In this document: piece by piece, positions 38,401-44,400 of the stretch
Layout of the letters: the number at the start of each line of letters is the position of its first letter
Position numbering within the stretch: position 1 is the stretch's first letter
Assembly (NCBI GenBank): GCA_958299035.1
Contig: CATQJL010000305.1
Location: 75,050,792-75,114,791 of the forward strand
DNA length: 64,000 nt
Reading direction: 5' to 3'
From: Cylicocyclus nassatus
Lineage: Eukaryota > Nematoda > Chromadorea > Rhabditida > Strongylidae
Made by a program: the position numbers and the translations under genes
The notes under the pieces: model-generated
What the model saw: only the letters and a program-made list of their open reading frames with translations
Told to the model about the DNA's origin: nothing
Database searches by the model: none

Positions 38401-41400
38401 TGCTCACTGCTATCGTGCATGTGTGCTGCTTTGTAAGCTGCTTATTTATTTAATTCGCCAAATATACAGATTATTTTGCCTGTAGTTCAGAAGCCATTCT
38501 ACATCCTCAACCTTATATGGTGAATTAGATGTTGTACAGTGTCGTTAACCAAAAGTAGATTAGAACTAGTCCTAGAGTCGTTGTGTCGTTCAATAATTAC
38601 CGTAATCGAGAAAATTTCAGTGCTTGGATTCGTGCGCGAGGGGGGATCAGCATCGCCGCGTGTACTGCGTGAATAACGCAGGTAAACGAGCTGCTCCACG
38701 AATGTGCGATGCCGTACAAGCTCCGCCCAATCGACGTCCTTGTGATATTTCCAAATGCCCATACGAATGGGTGCCGGGTCCTTGGAATACGGTAACTTTT
38801 ATTTCATAGTTCTTTGGTTGGAGAAGTTACCCATAAGTGCTCCGCAACGCAGCTCATTCGCTGTCTTTGACGCGCGTTAATAGGAAAAATCGCGGCAGCG
38901 CAAGGGCGTGTGTTGCGTGTGCGCGAGGAATGCCTATGGAAACTTCTGTCGGAGACATACTATAGTTCCGCATGTCCCTTATATCAAAAGATCTTTTTTT
39001 TCAGTGCTCAAAGACTTGTGGTAAGGGTACCCAATTTCGCTTCGTAGAATGTCGTGTAAAAACTCCAAATGCTACCAAATACAGTGAGCCTGCTGTGCCT
39101 AAAGTGGGTTGTTCAATTTATTCTCCGGCGCAGTTCTTTCAACTTTCCCATTCCAGGAAAAATGTGAAGCTTTGCCAATGCCAACAGAAGCACAAGAGTG
39201 TAATCTAAATGCTTGCGAATCCGAGTTTCAATGGCAGATTGGCCCTTGGGGAGCGGTGAGTTAACACTGAGTACTTGATTATGATGAAATAGGGTTAATT
39301 CTCTTTTTAGTGTTCCCAAACTTGCGGTCAAGGCGTTCGCCGTCGAAAAGTTCGATGCTATAGCCGTCAGGGTGTACTGGTTTCTCGAAGTAAATGTGAA
39401 CAGAATTCACCTCGTCCTCGTCGAACTCAAACTTGCTTCCAGAGGAACTGTGAGCACTAATTTTTGCGCTCAACAACATTTCAAAATAATCAGTCAAGAG
39501 GAAGAGGACAGTGGTTTCGTTTTTTCGCTCTTGGAGACTGACAAGGGAAAGATACCAAAATAATCTGGCAAACCAAGGACAAATGTATACCGGTAGAAGC
39601 GTTTTCAAATGCTGCTTCCAAATCTGCTTCCTTTTCTGCGAAACAGTTCTCCGAAAGAAGTTATGAGCGTTTGAAAGTCTAAATTTGTCAAGTTTTAAAA
39701 GGCATAAAATTAGCTAAAAGCTCTGGAACAACACTTTGGCGGACTTTCACTAGCTGTGTTCCATCCATGTAGTCAATATACTTGACACAAAATTAAAACC
39801 CACTTTCACATGTTTTTGCCCAGCTCTTCGCTAATTTTATGCCACTTAAAGGAAATGTACGGGCAAAAAATCGATTTTGAGATTTTGTGCCTACCTGACC
39901 TATTCGCTATGCTGAGTCCGAAAATGCACACTGGAGAGCGCAAAAACGGCGAAGAAGGGCTTTAACGCAGGAGGGAAATCAAAAGTGGGCGAGGCCTTTC
40001 CCACTGTGAATTCACGCTCCCAGCTCCCGGAGCGATCTTCTTTGATTTTGCTAGCCACCCTCCATCACCGGCCAGTGCGAACAAATGACTTAAAGGCAGC
40101 GTCCGGGCAAAATTTCGCTTCTCATGTTTCTGCCATTCTGGGGCCTTCCCGTGGCCCTGAATACAGTTGTAAAGTCCAGATTGTTCAACACCCCCAAAAA
40201 ACCCGATTCTTGGGGACCCTCTCTTCAAGAAGCGGACGAGTTTCGGATTGCTCGTCCCCATCGCATGCCAGCGGGAGGAGCTGCAACTGCACGGATGCCG
40301 TTGCATTGCATTATGCAGTGCAACTGCAATGCAACTGCAATGCAACCGCACACCTGCGTGAGCACTCGTCCTCAGCGGTGGTTTGTGATACGAAGGGACA
40401 GTTTGTGATACGTATCACAGGTCCGTATCTCCTTTTAGAGGCCACTTCAAAGATTCGGACCAACGCAGATCGGATACTCATGGGCCCCTCTTTACAACTA
40501 TGTGCTAACCTGGTTGGATGGATCTTGCCCGAACGCTGCCTTTAAAAATGGAACCGAGAAGATCGCTCCAGGAGCTGGGAGTGTGAAGTCACAATGACCC
40601 CGCTCACGTGTTGATTTCTTCCTGTGTTAAATCCCTTTGCCGTTTTCGCGCTCTCCAGTGGGGATTTTCTGATTCAGCATAGTGAGTAATCCCGGATAAG
40701 CACAAAATCTCAAAGTCGAGTTTTTGCCCAAACACTGCCTTTGAGACTTTTGAATGTCGACTTCCAAACGCTCATAACTTCTTTCGGAGAGCTGTTCCGC
40801 AAGAACGGAAAGCAGATTTATAATCGTTTATAAGGTGGTGTTTGAAAGTGCGCCTATCGATATACATCTCTTTTTTGCCAGATGATGTTGGTATCCTTCC
40901 CTTATGAGCAGACTAGCTGGCTTACCCGGCTCCGCCCGGCCCTGTCAAAACACTATGTCAAAGAACACTATCCCTATTCCTGTACGAACTTTCCCCTGTG
41001 CCCACGCCTACATGCCAAATCACTATTCCCGCTGTTTTAGTAATCAGCATGTTCGATTACCCCCCTGTGCCAACTCCCAGCCCCGTTGCTCAAACTTTGC
41101 AAAAAATCGATAAAATCGATAAAAGTAGTGGACGATCTTAAAAACTAATATTGTATTCGGAATCCCCATGCTCGATCAACCCCCCTGTGCAAACTCCCAG
41201 CTCCGCAGGTCAAACTTTACAAAAAAAACTCGATAAAAGTAATCGATAAATCTGAAAACTAATATTGTATTCGGAATCCCCATGCTCGATTACCCCCTGT
41301 GCCAACTCCCAGCCCCGTAGGCGAACTCTTCAAAAAAATCGATAAAAATCGATAATGATACCGATCGATGACGAAAAGTAGCCTATGACACCCGCCGGGG

Positions 41401-44400
41401 CCCGAAGTGTATGTGTGCCAAGTTTGGTCCGGATCGGTTCAGAAATGGAATTTGCTATTCGGAACATACGTACATACAGACATACATACAGACATACCCT
41501 CGATATCATCCCATATGTCTTTCCTCAACATGACGTGGATTACGTGGCTTGATGAGGCACCGCTTCGCGTCGGGCTTGCGCCACGTTGCGTGCGCATTTT
41601 CGGCGTGATGTGGCAATAAGAAGAACGTGGAAAAGCCTGCGCCACGTTGTGTTGAGCGCCACGTCGCGCCAAATGATGCGCTCGCAACGTGGCGCGAGCC
41701 CGAGGCGAGGCGGCGCCTCATCAAGCCACATAATCCACGTCATGCTGAGGGAAGACATATGGGATGATATCGAGGGTACGTACATACAAACAGACATTCA
41801 GCCTTATATATAAGTAATGATATGACCACGAGGTTTATCCCAATCGCCGATAATCCAACAATACAAAAGACATCAGTTAATAAATCGTATAATGTGGAAG
41901 ATAATAGTGTAAGTCAGCCGTCCGCCGAGAGCGTACCCGATCAAAATGACTTGGAGTAATGTGACAAACCTTTATACACAACGTTCAACACGTCCATACG
42001 CGATCAGACGAGGCGGAGAACAACAAGAATTCAAAACAACACAACGAGACTATGCACCAAAAACAACAAAACTCATTACGATCATAGTTATTCTTAATCA
42101 TTTTTGTCTCGTTCAGGCCTGCCAGCTACATGTCAAGAAATTCGCGCTCAAAACTTGCTGACACATTCGATCGATGGCAATTATACCGTTCTTCTGGATG
42201 GATTCCCTGTTACGGTGTACTGTCATCGTATGAATGAAACCATTCCGAAATCCTACATCAATCTCAATCCCAGCAGCAATTTCGCTGAGGTCTACGGTAA
42301 ACGGTTAGCTCTGATAATTTACGCCGCGGCACGGTTGATGTTTCTCAGTTGCGGCGAAATGCGGAAGTGAAAGGCATCGACGCGTGACCGCGTTTTCTGC
42401 AATTTGCGTAAGATCAACTGCTTCTTTTCATTTGAGAGAATGTGCATCTTTCAGCTTGATCTATCCTCATACCTGCCCATTCAACGGAGAGAGAAACGAC
42501 TCATGTCAGTGTTCAGACGATGGCGATGCAAACGCCGGTTTAACCCATTTTCGTAAAGTTCGTGTCGATTTGCTCAATCGCAAAATCAACAGTAAGTTTT
42601 CAAATTTCACAGTAAACTCCCCCTCAAATTAATAATCTTGTATGATGTATTTGAGTAAACGACATGACCTTCGCCGATACGCTACACGGCTCTTTCGTCC
42701 CTTATGGTACGGCTGGCGATTGTTACAGCATGAAAGATTGTCCTCAGGCATGTTTTTGATGGAAGTAGATGTTTCGAAATTACTAACTCAAATTTTCAGG
42801 GTCGATTCTCAGTGGATCTCCGGGGCACCGGGTTGAGAATAGTGGATGATCTGCAGTGGGAGGACAAAGGTCATCGGACAACTTCGAGAATTGACCGATC
42901 ATCGGTAAGTTCTATAAGAAAGACGCTTCTTACTGACTAATGTATCCTCGGAAAAATAAGGGCGCAGAAAACTGGGACTGATGTTTTGCAGGCGCGCTTT
43001 CGCTAATCATAGCTAGGCTTGAGTATTGACTTACTACTCACAATTAAGTATTGAGCATGCCGCTACCGTACACCTACCGTAGCTCTACATTAAGATTGGC
43101 GGTGAAGCATTACCGCGAATTGCACCACTTTTTTAAGGAGTTCGCCAATTCGTAGTGGGACAGGGACATGTGTAGAAATGTAGTATTGCCTGCGCCATGA
43201 GCCTGCCACAACACAAATACTCGTTTCAAAGTAGAGGCCCTATGCTACTAGCCTACTCAGCAGTCGTAATAAATTGGGACTACACTTGCGTTACTGGCAT
43301 TTGGGGCTTATCTGGGCACAAGCATGCATCAAGCACGTCTTCAACCTATGGAACCCTTTGGAAATTGATTATAACAAGCTCATTTTACGAAATGCTAGCG
43401 GAGCCGTAGCTCATCGCTAATCATCAACACCGACATCAAGGTGCCCGCCTTTATGCTGATATCTAACCCTACACTCAAAGACAGAGGTTAAGTACAACCG
43501 ACCAAGATGTCAAATCCTAGGGTCCAGCAAATGGAAAGCTCCTGAGGCAATCTCGCTGACGTGTTTCAGGCGTAAGCGAACCTTAAGTTACCTCGTGTGC
43601 AGGAAGTTAGATGCTGAGCTTTGTTTGAGTTGGGGTAACGCTGCTTGGGCGATTGACTTGAAGATGGGCGTTGGAGCCGACTGTTCATGAGTTGACAATC
43701 GCGACAAAGACTGACGGAAAGCTGATTTTTAGCGGTTGTGAGGGCACGGGGCAGTTTGCGGAATAGCGTTTTAAGACTTGCAACGCGGTGGCGAATTTCT
43801 TGAAGAAGTGGCGCAATCCGCGACAAACATGTCGAGAATATTTTACGACTGCCTTGACTTGATATGCAAAATAAATGAACTATATGAACAGAATGGTCCG
43901 TAGTAAAACTCGGTCAGGGGAAATGATCACTCCTGGGGCCCCTGTTTCCACCAGTGGAATGGCGACAGCTCACTTCCTTTTACATGTGAGCCTCACGTCA
44001 AGCCTGGCGGGGAGATCATTCTCCCGATTGAGTCATTGGAGATATCCGAGAGATGATCTCCCGAAATAATATGCTAACGAAGGATTAAGAGAACATCTTT
44101 GTGATTGCTCCTGAGTAACTTACAATACATCTCATAACACCTAATAATGCAGACAGAATTAGCGCAAATAACATTTGAAAGCCCAGGGATACAAAGGATC
44201 GATGAAGAGCTGATTGCACCCGCGGAAAAAGGAAGTCAATTTTTTCCCGTTTTTGCAGTTTTGCTTCAATTTCTTGACAAAGACATGGAATAAGAACTTA
44301 CTTATTCATCTTATTCTATCTTTGTTCCAAAAGTGTTGATTTTTATGAACCATGCCAAATACCATTCTACTCTATCGATTTACTGATTTTTTGCAGTTTT

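Noticed and set aside
39985..40545. 186-codon open frame, the second longest in the window
   Set aside because: It lies across the nested TTAA MITE and fold-back, its sequence is repeat-derived (runs of CNCNAT type), and it has no family match.
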